DNA from: an uncultured Clostridia bacterium
Lineage (GTDB): Bacteria; Bacillota; Clostridia; HGM11327
Direction: 5' to 3'
NCBI GenBank assembly: GCA_945918795.1
Contig: CAMEIT010000011.1
Span: 1 to 50,149, forward strand
DNA length: 50,149 nucleotides
Every line of letters begins with the position of its first letter. The stretch's first letter is position 1. Below the pieces are notes generated by a model that did no database searches, was not told the origin of the DNA, and saw only the letters and a list, made by a program, of their open reading frames with translations. Below, one piece after another: positions 1-7,318 of this stretch. The translations under genes were made by a program, and so were the position numbers.

Positions 1-121
1 AAACGTAAATTTAATGAGCATCTTGCCGCCATACTCTCGGCGGGAAGATGCTCAAACCGCAAAGCGTTTTAAAGTTTTCGGGTCTGGGGACTTTTTCAAA
101 AGTCCCCAAAAAAGTCCCCGG
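1..121 (-). repeat. Double-hairpin 3'-end repeat, copy 1
   Basis: Read on the minus strand, this is one of three copies of an element of about 110 bp. It begins just after the ilvE stop codon. The first hairpin is a near-perfect palindrome at 86-107 (arms GGGGACTTTT and AAAAGTCCCC). A short conserved linker containing CCCGAAAACTT follows, then a second, longer hairpin at 16-53 with arms GAGCATCTT and AAGATGCTC around an inner CCGCC/GGCGG stem. It ends with AATTTACGTTT. This copy also has a partial duplication of the first arm at 108-119. It has no coding capacity and no transposase. It probably acts as a 3'-UTR or transcript-end structure; the function is inferred only from position. Confidence 0.85.
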
Positions 122-127
122 GAAAAA

Positions 128-1195
128 TCACAATTTAATTCTCCAACCGAACGGGTCATCCTTTTTGCCCCACTGAATACCCGTAATTTCATCATAGAGT
201 TTCTGTGTAAGCTGACCGATTTTACCCTCGCCTATTGTCATAACATCATCCTTATAGCGGAGCTTACCGACAGGAGAAACGACAGCGGCTGTACCTGTTC
301 CGAACACTTCTTCGAGGTCGCCGTTTCTTGCGGCTTCAACGAGTTCATCAACGGAAATTCTTCTTTCTTCAACTGTAAGTCCCCAATGTTTACATACAGC
401 GATTACAGAATTACGTGTAACGCCCGGCAAAATACTGCCGTTAAGAACAGGAGTTACGATCTTACCCTTTATTTTGAAGAAAATATTCATTGCGCCGACC
501 TCTTCGATATATTTTCTTTCCACGCCGTCGAGCCAGAGCACCTGAGAGAAACCGCTGTCATGTGCTTTAACCTGAGCGATAAGAGAAGCCGCATAGTTAC
601 CGCCTGTTTTAGCGAAGCCCATTCCGCCCTTTACAGCGCGAACATATTCATCTTCGATCCAGATACCTACCGGTGCAAGGCCGCTCTCATAATAAGCGCC
701 GCTCGGAGAAAGAATTATGATAAAGAGATATGTTTTAGACGGAGCAACGCCCAAGAACTCATCTGTTGCAATTATGAACGGACGAATATAAAGTGACGTA
801 CCTTCATCCGACGGAATCCAATCCTTATCCACGCTTACAACAGCTTCAACAGCCTGAACAAAATCCTCTTCGGGAATTTCCGGAATGCACAGACGCTTAT
901 TGGAAGCGTTTGCACGTTTTGCGTTCATATCAGGTCTGAAGAGATATGTGCTTCCGTCCGCGCCCCTGTAAGCCTTCATGCCCTCAAACATTTCCTGTCC
1001 GTAATGGAACACCATAGCCGCAGGAGAAAGCGATATATTATGAAACGGAACTATTCTCGCGTCATGCCAGCCCTTGCCCTCTGTGTAATTCATTACAAAC
1101 ATATGATCCGTAAAAATGTGTCCGAATCCCAATTTTTCACCTTTACAAGGCTTCTGCTTCGGTGAAGAAGTCTTTTCTATTTTAATATCCAGCAT
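128..1195 (-). CDS. ilvE: Branched-chain amino acid aminotransferase
   Basis: A 355-residue fold-type IV PLP aminotransferase that interconverts valine, isoleucine or leucine with their 2-oxoacids, using glutamate/2-oxoglutarate. The length is normal for the family. The likely PLP lysine lies in GFAKTGGNYAAS, and the conserved GTGTAAVVSPVG motif that contacts the phosphate is near the C-terminus. The start chosen is the ATG at 1195, preceded by AAAGGGTG; an upstream in-frame start would put the ribosome binding site inside the gene. It is the last gene of the operon that begins with the Val T-box at about 7249, 40 bases after the oxidoreductase gamma subunit. That fits a final transamination of the 2-oxoacid made by the preceding subunits. 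A double-hairpin repeat follows the stop codon directly. Confidence 0.93.
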   Translation of the reverse strand: MLDIKIEKTSSPKQKPCKGEKLGFGHIFTDHMFVMNYTEGKGWHDARIVPFHNISLSPAAMVFHYGQEMFEGMKAYRGADGSTYLFRPDMNAKRANASNKRLCIPEIPEEDFVQAVEAVVSVDKDWIPSDEGTSLYIRPFIIATDEFLGVAPSKTYLFIIILSPSGAYYESGLAPVGIWIEDEYVRAVKGGMGFAKTGGNYAASLIAQVKAHDSGFSQVLWLDGVERKYIEEVGAMNIFFKIKGKIVTPVLNGSILPGVTRNSVIAVCKHWGLTVEERRISVDELVEAARNGDLEEVFGTGTAAVVSPVGKLRYKDDVMTIGEGKIGQLTQKLYDEITGIQWGKKDDPFGWRIKL

Positions 1196-1235
1196 AATAT
1201 CACCCTTTCTTAATATATGCAATTTTCAAATAAAA

Positions 1236-1775
1236 TTATTTGTCGTAATTATATCCCATTTCAAGCGCCTTAAGGTTTACATCCAGAAGGTTCGCGTGTT
1301 TTGCCGATACAACCTTTTTCAATGCGTCAACTATATTGTCGTAAGAAACAACGCCCGTTTCACGAATCACCTTGCCAACCATTATCATATTGGCAAGCGT
1401 TGAAATGCCTGCTTCGTTTGCCATTTGTGTTGCTGGAATGTAAAATGTATCAACGTCTGTTCTCGCAACTTTTCTTTCGATAAGTGTTGAGTCCACAAAT
1501 ATTTTAGCGTCCTTTACGGCAGCATTCTCATATTTGTCGAGTGACGGAAGGTTCATTACCATGAGCACATCGGGGTTTGAAACGATAGGCGAGCCGACCG
1601 GGTCATCGCTTACGATAACACTGCAATTTGCAGTGCCTCCGCGCATTTCAGGGCCGTATGACGGAAGCCAGCTGAGCTGTTTTCCTTCAAGAAGAGCCTT
1701 GTAAGCTATGAATTTACCTGCAAACAACACTCCCTGTCCGCCGAATCCTGCAATAAGAATCTGAACTGTTCCCAT
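1236..1775 (-). CDS. 2-oxoacid:ferredoxin oxidoreductase, gamma subunit (VOR/KOR type)
   Basis: A 179-residue gamma subunit of a four-subunit 2-oxoacid:ferredoxin oxidoreductase. The family signature IAGFGGQGVLFAGK is at the N-terminus. The subunit takes part in the reversible reaction 2-oxoacid + CoA + oxidised ferredoxin to acyl-CoA + CO2 + reduced ferredoxin. The start at 1775 is chosen because the end of the beta-subunit gene supplies AAGGAGG at the right distance, and only one base separates the beta stop from this ATG; the two subunits are therefore translationally coupled. Sequence alone does not separate 2-oxoglutarate from branched-chain 2-oxoacid specificity. The neighbours (aminotransferase, acyl-CoA synthetase, Val T-box) favour 2-oxoisovalerate and its relatives. 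Confidence 0.88.
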   Translation of the reverse strand: MGTVQILIAGFGGQGVLFAGKFIAYKALLEGKQLSWLPSYGPEMRGGTANCSVIVSDDPVGSPIVSNPDVLMVMNLPSLDKYENAAVKDAKIFVDSTLIERKVARTDVDTFYIPATQMANEAGISTLANMIMVGKVIRETGVVSYDNIVDALKKVVSAKHANLLDVNLKALEMGYNYDK

Positions 1776-1776
1776 A

Positions 1777-2538
1777 TCATTTATCCTCCTTTGCCTGTAT
1801 CTCGGCACTTCTGTCCTTGTAAACACCGAGAGGATAATAAGGTATCATTTTCTCGTCTACCCATTCAAGTGCCTTTTCGGGAGTCATGCCCCAGTTTGTA
1901 GGACAAGTCGAAATGACCTCAACAATGGAAAAGCCTTTATTGTTTATCTGATTTTCAAAAGCTTTCTTTATGATTTTTCTTGCATTGTTAATGTTTTTTA
2001 CGTTGTTTACGGCAACTCTCGCAATAAACTCGGGACCGTCCAGCGTAGAAAGCAACTCGCATACTCTTATCGGGTAGCCTACCGTCTTAACGTCTCTGCC
2101 GTAAGGCGATGTCTGAGTTACCTGACCCGGAAGTGATGTCGGCGCCATTTGTCCGCCCGTCATGCCGTAAATTGCATTGTTTACGAATATAACCGTAATA
2201 TTTTCATTTCTTGTTGCAGAATGAACAGTCTCCGCCATACCAATTGAAGCAAGGTCGCCGTCGCCCTGATATGTAAACACGATATTATCGGGATTTGCAC
2301 GCTTAAGACCCGTTGCAACAGCCGGAGCACGTCCGTGAGCCGCTTCAACCATATCGCACGCGAAATAATTGTATGCCATAACTGCACATCCGACAGGCGC
2401 AACGCCGATTGTTCTGCCCTCTATTCCCAGATCGTCTATTGCCTGAGCAACAAGGCGGTGAATTATACCGTGTGTACAGCCCGGGCAGTAATGAAGGGGT
2501 GTATCGGTAAGAGATTTCGGTTTGTCAAATACTATCAT
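1777..2538 (-). CDS. 2-oxoacid:ferredoxin oxidoreductase, beta subunit (TPP-binding)
   Basis: A 253-residue beta subunit that binds thiamine diphosphate. The family motif YCPGCTHG is near residue 18, and the TPP/Mg motif GDGDLASIG with the downstream [11 protein letters not shown] is visible. It forms the catalytic site together with the alpha subunit. The ATG at 2538 overlaps the alpha-subunit stop by one base (TGATG), and AGGAGG lies 9 bases upstream; a GTG one codon earlier (2541) is also possible. It is in the middle of the Val T-box operon. It could serve 2-oxoglutarate or branched-chain 2-oxoacids; I favour the latter from context. Confidence 0.9.
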   Translation of the reverse strand: MIVFDKPKSLTDTPLHYCPGCTHGIIHRLVAQAIDDLGIEGRTIGVAPVGCAVMAYNYFACDMVEAAHGRAPAVATGLKRANPDNIVFTYQGDGDLASIGMAETVHSATRNENITVIFVNNAIYGMTGGQMAPTSLPGQVTQTSPYGRDVKTVGYPIRVCELLSTLDGPEFIARVAVNNVKNINNARKIIKKAFENQINNKGFSIVEVISTCPTNWGMTPEKALEWVDEKMIPYYPLGVYKDRSAEIQAKEDK

Positions 2539-3599
2539 CACATTTTACCTCCTGCGGCTTCTTCTATTTTTGCCAAAACCTGTTCCGGAGTCGGAATCAT
2601 TCCGCCTGCACGGTTGCAAAGCATTACAGGTCTTTGACAGCGTATTGCAAGCTCGACGTCCTCTATCATCTGTCCCATTGAAAGCTCGACAGATATGAAT
2701 GCTTTAGCCTTGTCGGCAGCATCAAGAAGAGTCTTTTTCGGGAACGGCCACAATGTTATGGGACGAATAAGTCCTGCCTTGATTCCCTTTTCACGAGCCG
2801 CAATTACGGCGTTTTTGGAAACACGAGCCGCAATTCCGAATGCAACAACGCAATATTCAGCGTCATCCATCATGAACGTTTCGCAACGTGCCTCATTTTC
2901 CTCAATAGTCTTGTATCTTTCGTATCTTGCAAAATTCTGCTGTTCCAATTCTTCCGGAACGAGGCTCAGAGAATTAATTATGTTATGCTTTCTCTGCATT
3001 TTCGTACCTGTCACAGCCCACGGCTTGTCAAACGTTTTTACCGAGTCAGCCGAAAGCTCAACAGGCTCCATCATCTGACCCATTGTGCCGTCTGCAAGAA
3101 TCATAGCCGTAACTCTGTATTTGTCAGCAAGCTCAAAGCCCGTAATGGTAAGATCCGCCATTTCCTGAACAGATGCCGGAGCGAGCACAATCATGTGATA
3201 GTCACCGTGACCGCCGCCTCTTGTTGCCTGGAAATAATCAGACTGTGACGGCTGAATACCGCCCAAGCCCGGACCTCCGCGCTGAACGTTTACTACCAAA
3301 GCAGGCAGGTCGCTTCCCGCAAGATAGGAAAGTCCCTCGCTCTTTAATGACATACCGGGGCTTGACGAGGATGTCATGACTCTGTATCCGGCGCTCGATG
3401 TGCCGTAAACCATATTTATTGCCGCAACCTCGCTCTCTGCCTGCAAGAACGTACCGCCTATTTTAGGCATACGCTTTGCCATATATGCTGCAATTTCAGT
3501 CTGAGGTGTAATAGGATACCCGAAGTAATGTCTGCAGCCTGCCAGAATCGCGGCCTCGGCAATAGCTTCGTTACCTTTCATAAGAACTTTATCTGCCAT
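2538..3599 (-). CDS. vorB: 2-oxoacid:ferredoxin oxidoreductase, alpha subunit (VorB-like)
   Basis: A 353-residue alpha subunit with the pyrimidine-binding domain of pyruvate:ferredoxin oxidoreductase first ([16 protein letters not shown], then [14 protein letters not shown]) and the transketolase C-terminal-like domain after it. Stand-alone proteins of this size in clostridia are commonly assigned to 3-methyl-2-oxobutanoate (2-oxoisovalerate) oxidoreductase, and I recognise the family on that basis. The ATG at 3599 is preceded by AAAGGA at 12 bases; an in-frame TTG at 3611 sits right on that site and is rejected. It is cotranscribed with the ferredoxin subunit (20-base gap) and the beta subunit (overlap). 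In the biosynthetic direction it would add CO2 to isobutyryl-CoA or 2-methylbutyryl-CoA. Confidence 0.88.
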   Translation of the reverse strand: MADKVLMKGNEAIAEAAILAGCRHYFGYPITPQTEIAAYMAKRMPKIGGTFLQAESEVAAINMVYGTSSAGYRVMTSSSSPGMSLKSEGLSYLAGSDLPALVVNVQRGGPGLGGIQPSQSDYFQATRGGGHGDYHMIVLAPASVQEMADLTITGFELADKYRVTAMILADGTMGQMMEPVELSADSVKTFDKPWAVTGTKMQRKHNIINSLSLVPEELEQQNFARYERYKTIEENEARCETFMMDDAEYCVVAFGIAARVSKNAVIAAREKGIKAGLIRPITLWPFPKKTLLDAADKAKAFISVELSMGQMIEDVELAIRCQRPVMLCNRAGGMIPTPEQVLAKIEEAAGGKM

Positions 3600-3619
3600 T
3601 TTATATACCAATCCTTTCT

Positions 3620-3826
3620 TTACTTTTCTACTGTAATAATACAGTCAGGACACATAGTAGCGCAGAAAGCACATCCTATACATTTGCTCTGATCTGTAAT
3701 TTCCGCAGGAGAATGCCCTTTTTTATTGATTTTGTCCTTTGCAATAACAATCAGCTTTTTCGGACAAGCTCCCACGCAAAGTCCGCAGCCCTTGCAAAGG
3801 TCTGTTTTGAATGTCAATTTTGCCAT
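3620..3826 (-). CDS. 2x[4Fe-4S] ferredoxin, delta subunit of the 2-oxoacid oxidoreductase
   Basis: A 68-residue ferredoxin with two complete cluster motifs, CKGCGLCVGACP and CIGCAFCATMCP, each typical of a [4Fe-4S] cluster. In four-subunit VOR/KOR enzymes such a protein is the delta subunit that passes electrons between the TPP site and free ferredoxin. A strong site (AAGGAGAGG) precedes the ATG. It is the first of the four oxidoreductase genes, 20 bases before the alpha subunit and 64 bases after the P-loop ATPase. Confidence 0.93.
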   Translation of the reverse strand: MAKLTFKTDLCKGCGLCVGACPKKLIVIAKDKINKKGHSPAEITDQSKCIGCAFCATMCPDCIITVEK

Positions 3827-3890
3827 AATTACCTCTCCTTATTTATAATTTTATTATTAACACAGTCTGTATTTGAAGCTCAATATACAT

Positions 3891-4568
3891 TTACACGTGT
3901 TTTATATCAAAATATTTTTTCTGAAGCGTCATTGGAAATACGCCCTCAAGCTTCTCCGATAAATCAAGCGCAACATTATTTTCCGCCGTTGTCATGATTA
4001 TCGGAATACCGCTCATCTGAGAAAGCTCTTCTGCAAGAGGCACTGTTTTCAGCACGTCATACGGCGATGTTTCCCAGCCTATGTTGGAATTGTTTGCAAT
4101 GGCAGTAAACATTATTCCGCACGCCTGCTCTATTTCGCGCATAACCTCGAGAGCGTCATTCGGTGTCTGAGTCAGCGGCCGATAGAAATTTGCCACAAAC
4201 ACCATTTCGTAATTGTTCTCTTCCAGAATATACGGAGTATATCTTCCGAGTGCAAGCGCTCCCCTGTCGTCTCCGCCTATATCCATTACAGCATATCTGT
4301 CTTTTCTCTCAACCAAGCTGTACAGCTCCTGCGGAAGTGCAGGCAGGTCAACGTTTGAATTTGCAAATGCCGAAGATATAAGCGGTATTCCCGCCGCTAA
4401 AAGCTCTGCCTCGCTGTCCTTCGTCCTGAAGTACGGATTTACTATATCAAGATCGGCAACGCTCACGTCATACCCGAGATTTTTGAGATAAAACGCATAA
4501 TTTACCGCAATATTTGTTTTGCCGCTGCCGTAATGTCCGGCAAAAAGTGTTACTCTTTTATGCTCCAT
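3891..4568 (-). CDS. P-loop ATPase of the MinD/CobQ-like type, function unknown
   Basis: A 225-residue nucleotide-binding protein. The Walker A motif GHYGSGKT is at residues 11-18, and VADLDIVNPYFRT follows, giving the deviant Walker/switch pattern of SIMIBI-class (MinD/NifH/CbiA-like) ATPases. No membrane segment or metal-binding cysteine pair is seen. The ATG at 4568 has GGGAGAGG upstream, while the longer reading frame starts without a site. It lies between the acyl-CoA synthetase (72-base gap) and the ferredoxin (64-base gap), so it belongs to the branched-chain operon. A role in maturing or activating the oxidoreductase, for instance in metallocluster handling, is only a guess. Confidence 0.7.
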   Translation of the reverse strand: MEHKRVTLFAGHYGSGKTNIAVNYAFYLKNLGYDVSVADLDIVNPYFRTKDSEAELLAAGIPLISSAFANSNVDLPALPQELYSLVERKDRYAVMDIGGDDRGALALGRYTPYILEENNYEMVFVANFYRPLTQTPNDALEVMREIEQACGIMFTAIANNSNIGWETSPYDVLKTVPLAEELSQMSGIPIIMTTAENNVALDLSEKLEGVFPMTLQKKYFDIKHV

Positions 4569-4640
4569 AAAATCCTCTCCCCCGAAAATACGGCTCATTC
4601 ATAGTATGATTCCGTATTTTTCGCCGTAAGGCACTAATTA

Positions 4641-6935
4641 TTACAGCTTGCTTCTTATTATTTTTCCGCTCGTCGTTTTAGGCAGTTCGTCCTTGAAAAC
4701 AACTATTCGCGGATATTTATAAGGCGCTGTTTTGTGCTTTACGTATTCCTGAATTTCTTTTTTAAGCTCATCCGTTGCAACGGTGCCCTTTGTAAGAACG
4801 ATACTCGCCTTGACTACCTGACCTCTCACATCGTCCGGAGCAGCAGATACTCCGCATTCCAATACATACGGAAGCTCCATTATAACATTTTCTATTTCAA
4901 ACGGTCCTATCCTGTATCCCGACGATTTTATAACGTCGTCAATACGTCCTACATACCAGAAAAATCCGTCCTCGTCTTTGTACGCCACATCGCCCGTATG
5001 ATACATACCGTCATGCCATGCTTCGTTTGTTTTCTCTTCATCAAGATAATATCCCTCAAACAGTCCGCACGGAACGCATTTGTCTGTTTTTACGACGATT
5101 TCGCCCGTCTGACCTACATCCACCGAATTACCGTCATTATCAACTATATCTATATCGTACGTCGGCACGGGCTTGCCCATTGAACCTATCTTGTGCGGTG
5201 CGCCTATAAGGTTACCTATCATAAGCGTGCTTTCGGATTGTCCGAAGCCCTCCATGACTTTAAGGCCCGTGAGCTTTTCAAGCTGCTTGAACACCTCGGG
5301 ATTGAGTGCTTCTCCGGCAATCGTTGCGTGCTCTACCGATGAAAGATCGTATTTGGTAAGATCTTCCTTTATCATCATTCTGTACATCGTAGGCGGCGCA
5401 CAGAAAGTTGTAATATGATACTTTGCAAACAGCGGAAGTATATCCGACGCATTGAATCTGTCAAAATCATATACGAACACAGCCGCTTCACACAGCCACT
5501 GTCCGTAAAGCTTTCCCCACATCGCCTTTGCCCAACCCGTATCGGAAATAGTCAGATGCAAGCCGTTCGGGTCAACGCAGTGCCAATATTTTGCCGTAAC
5601 AAAATGTCCGAGCGCGTACTTGTGATTGTGGGCGGCAATTTTCGGGTATCCGGTCGTTCCCGATGTAAAGAACATGAGCATTAAATCATTGCCTTTCGGC
5701 GAATCTGTCGTTTTCTCGAATTTACTGCTGTAAAGCGTATATTCCTCATCAAAATTATGCCAGCCGTCACGGTTGCCGTTTACTATTATCTTTGTTTTGA
5801 GTCCCGGGCAATCCTCTGCCGCGAGCTCTGCCTGATGAGCTGTGTCGCCGTCTGCCGTACACAATATTGCGCTTACTCCTGCGGCATTGAATCTGTACTC
5901 AAAGTCATGCTCCTGAAGAAGATTTGTCGCAGGTATTGCAATAGCGCCGAGCTTGTTGAGTCCGAGCATTGCAAACCAGAACTGATAATGTCTTTTAAGA
6001 ACAAGCATTACCCTGTCGCCCTTTTTTATACCCAAAGCCTTAAAATAATTTGCACACTGTGATGATGCCCTCTTGATGTCGCGGAATGTGAAAATCCTTT
6101 CCGTTTTATTTCTGTCAAGATGCACCATTGCGGTTTTGTCGGGCTTTTGTGTACCCAATACATCGACTACATCAAATGCGAAATTAAATTCATCTGCATT
6201 TTTGAATTCGACCTTTACGGGTGTACCGTTTGCATCGGTCCGGGTATCTATCCACTTTTTATAAACGCGATTTTCCGCCTCATCTCCGATATACCTCGGC
6301 GAATAAGGAGTCGTTGCTTTTTCTTCGGAAAGCTCCGGTATAGGCTCGCCCGACGGATTCAGCACGATTGCATAGAACAAGCAATCCTCGCCCTCGACAG
6401 CTATCATTCCGTGCGGAGTTGAGCTGTCGTAATATATGCTGTCACCCTCATGAAGAATTTCCTTATGAGAGCCTATCTGCACCATGAGTGCGCCTTTTAT
6501 TACAATATCGCATTCCTGTCCGTCATGCGTTGTAAGCTCAATATCTTTCCTCTGAGCATCCTCACTGAACGAGGCATTAACAAGAAGCGGCTCTGCTATC
6601 CTGTTTTTGAAGGTTGAGGCAAGATTGTAGTAAACCATGCCGTGAGCTTTTTCAATTCTCTTGCCGTCGCCCTTGCGAGTCACGGTATAAGATGCAAGCG
6701 TAGGGCTTGTACCCTCAATTATATCCGTGACATCAACGTTAAACGCCAACGCACAGCGATAAATAAAGGCAAACGTAAGATCCGATTTTCCGTTTTCGCA
6801 CGCAATATACTCATCAAGAGACACATCCGTTTTGCGCGCCATTTCTTCAGCCGAAAGGCCTTCGATTTCACGAAGCTCCCGTATTCTGGCTGACATTTCC
6901 TGTAGCCTGTAATCAAGCCCGGTGATCTGTTTCAT
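4641..6935 (-). CDS. XRE-HTH + cupin + acyl-CoA synthetase fusion (Val T-box regulated)
   Basis: A 764-residue three-part protein. Residues about 10-75 form an XRE-type helix-turn-helix, and about 115-195 a cupin with candidate metal ligands H137, E141 and H175. The rest, from about 245, is an AMP-forming acyl-CoA synthetase of the medium-chain (ACSM-like) group. The adenylation motif TSGTTGYPK is at 424-432, the hinge region reads GRIDDVIKSSGYRIGPFE, and the C-terminal catalytic lysine lies in LPKTTSGKIIR. The HTH-cupin half resembles small-molecule-sensing repressors. The ATG at 6935 follows AGGAGG; an open upstream extension is only T-box leader. It heads the operon with the ATPase, the oxidoreductase and ilvE. 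The substrate is inferred to be a branched short-chain acid such as isobutyrate. Confidence 0.85.
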   Translation of the reverse strand: MKQITGLDYRLQEMSARIRELREIEGLSAEEMARKTDVSLDEYIACENGKSDLTFAFIYRCALAFNVDVTDIIEGTSPTLASYTVTRKGDGKRIEKAHGMVYYNLASTFKNRIAEPLLVNASFSEDAQRKDIELTTHDGQECDIVIKGALMVQIGSHKEILHEGDSIYYDSSTPHGMIAVEGEDCLFYAIVLNPSGEPIPELSEEKATTPYSPRYIGDEAENRVYKKWIDTRTDANGTPVKVEFKNADEFNFAFDVVDVLGTQKPDKTAMVHLDRNKTERIFTFRDIKRASSQCANYFKALGIKKGDRVMLVLKRHYQFWFAMLGLNKLGAIAIPATNLLQEHDFEYRFNAAGVSAILCTADGDTAHQAELAAEDCPGLKTKIIVNGNRDGWHNFDEEYTLYSSKFEKTTDSPKGNDLMLMFFTSGTTGYPKIAAHNHKYALGHFVTAKYWHCVDPNGLHLTISDTGWAKAMWGKLYGQWLCEAAVFVYDFDRFNASDILPLFAKYHITTFCAPPTMYRMMIKEDLTKYDLSSVEHATIAGEALNPEVFKQLEKLTGLKVMEGFGQSESTLMIGNLIGAPHKIGSMGKPVPTYDIDIVDNDGNSVDVGQTGEIVVKTDKCVPCGLFEGYYLDEEKTNEAWHDGMYHTGDVAYKDEDGFFWYVGRIDDVIKSSGYRIGPFEIENVIMELPYVLECGVSAAPDDVRGQVVKASIVLTKGTVATDELKKEIQEYVKHKTAPYKYPRIVVFKDELPKTTSGKIIRSKL

Positions 6936-6964
6936 ATATTCCTCCTGATTATGGGACAGATAAC

Positions 6965-7002
6965 AAAAACCCGTCCCAAAGATATGATTTCTTTGAGACG
7001 AG
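6965..7002 (-). terminator. T-box-controlled terminator of the Val leader
   Basis: An intrinsic terminator inside the leader: stem CGTCTCAAAGA/TCTTTGGGACG, then GGGTTTTTG. It competes with the antiterminator formed by the T-box core. It is nearly identical to the terminator in the Ile leader at 9704-9744, as expected for duplicated units. Confidence 0.9.
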
Positions 7003-7249
7003 TTATAAATCACATTTATACCCGCGGTACCACTCAAATTGCAGCGGAAAAACCGTGCCCCTTTCAGACTCAAACAAGTCCTATGCGTTTACGCAGCATA
7101 ACGGGAAAGTTCTACTCACGCAAGAAGCGTTTTCTTCTTTCCGACTCAGAAGCTACCGACATTGAAAACACATTACCGACAGCTCACACCAAACGCCGCC
7201 TCTCTGAAAAGTATGTTGTTTTCCGTCCTCTTCGTCAACGTCTTTAATT
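6965..7249 (-). ncRNA. T-box leader, predicted Val (GUA) specifier
   Basis: A T-box riboswitch on the minus strand in front of the synthetase-VOR-ilvE operon. Stem I carries AGAGAG and GGTGTGAG elements. The specifier region reads GTA-G-CTTC-TGAG, putting the codon GUA (Val) at 7156-7154; the same alignment in the pheS leader gives UUC. The T-box core GAGTGGTACCGCGG is at about 7021-7035, with a UGGU bulge that fits an A73 tRNA. It is followed by a terminator hairpin (6971-7002, arms CGTCTCAAAGA/TCTTTGGGACG) and a T-rich tail. Uncharged tRNA-Val should allow read-through. T-box identity is very secure; the codon call is moderately secure. Confidence 0.92.
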
Positions 7250-7255
7250 TAGGCA

Positions 7256-7284
7256 ATTATATCATATCTTAAGTATAATGTCAA
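7256..7284 (-). promoter_or_regulatory. Sigma-A promoter of the Val T-box operon
   Basis: Minus-strand consensus promoter: TTGACA at 7284-7279, a 17-base spacer and TATAAT at 7261-7256. Transcription should start near 7249, just before stem I of the T-box. Confidence 0.9.
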
Positions 7285-7318
7285 CAGTTTTAATATATGA
7301 AATTTTCAAAATGTGTTC

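Noticed and set aside
14-796. Plus-strand open frame of 260 codons opposite ilvE
   Set aside because: It starts inside the double-hairpin repeat, has no ribosome binding site and lies entirely opposite a well-supported aminotransferase gene.
128-6935. Operon read as branched-chain amino acid degradation
   Set aside because: VOR plus aminotransferase could run in reverse, but T-box control means expression when the amino acid is scarce, which fits synthesis.
7154-7156. Alternative reading of the Val T-box specifier as UAG
   Set aside because: Shifting by one base gives a stop codon; the alignment that yields UUC for pheS gives GUA.
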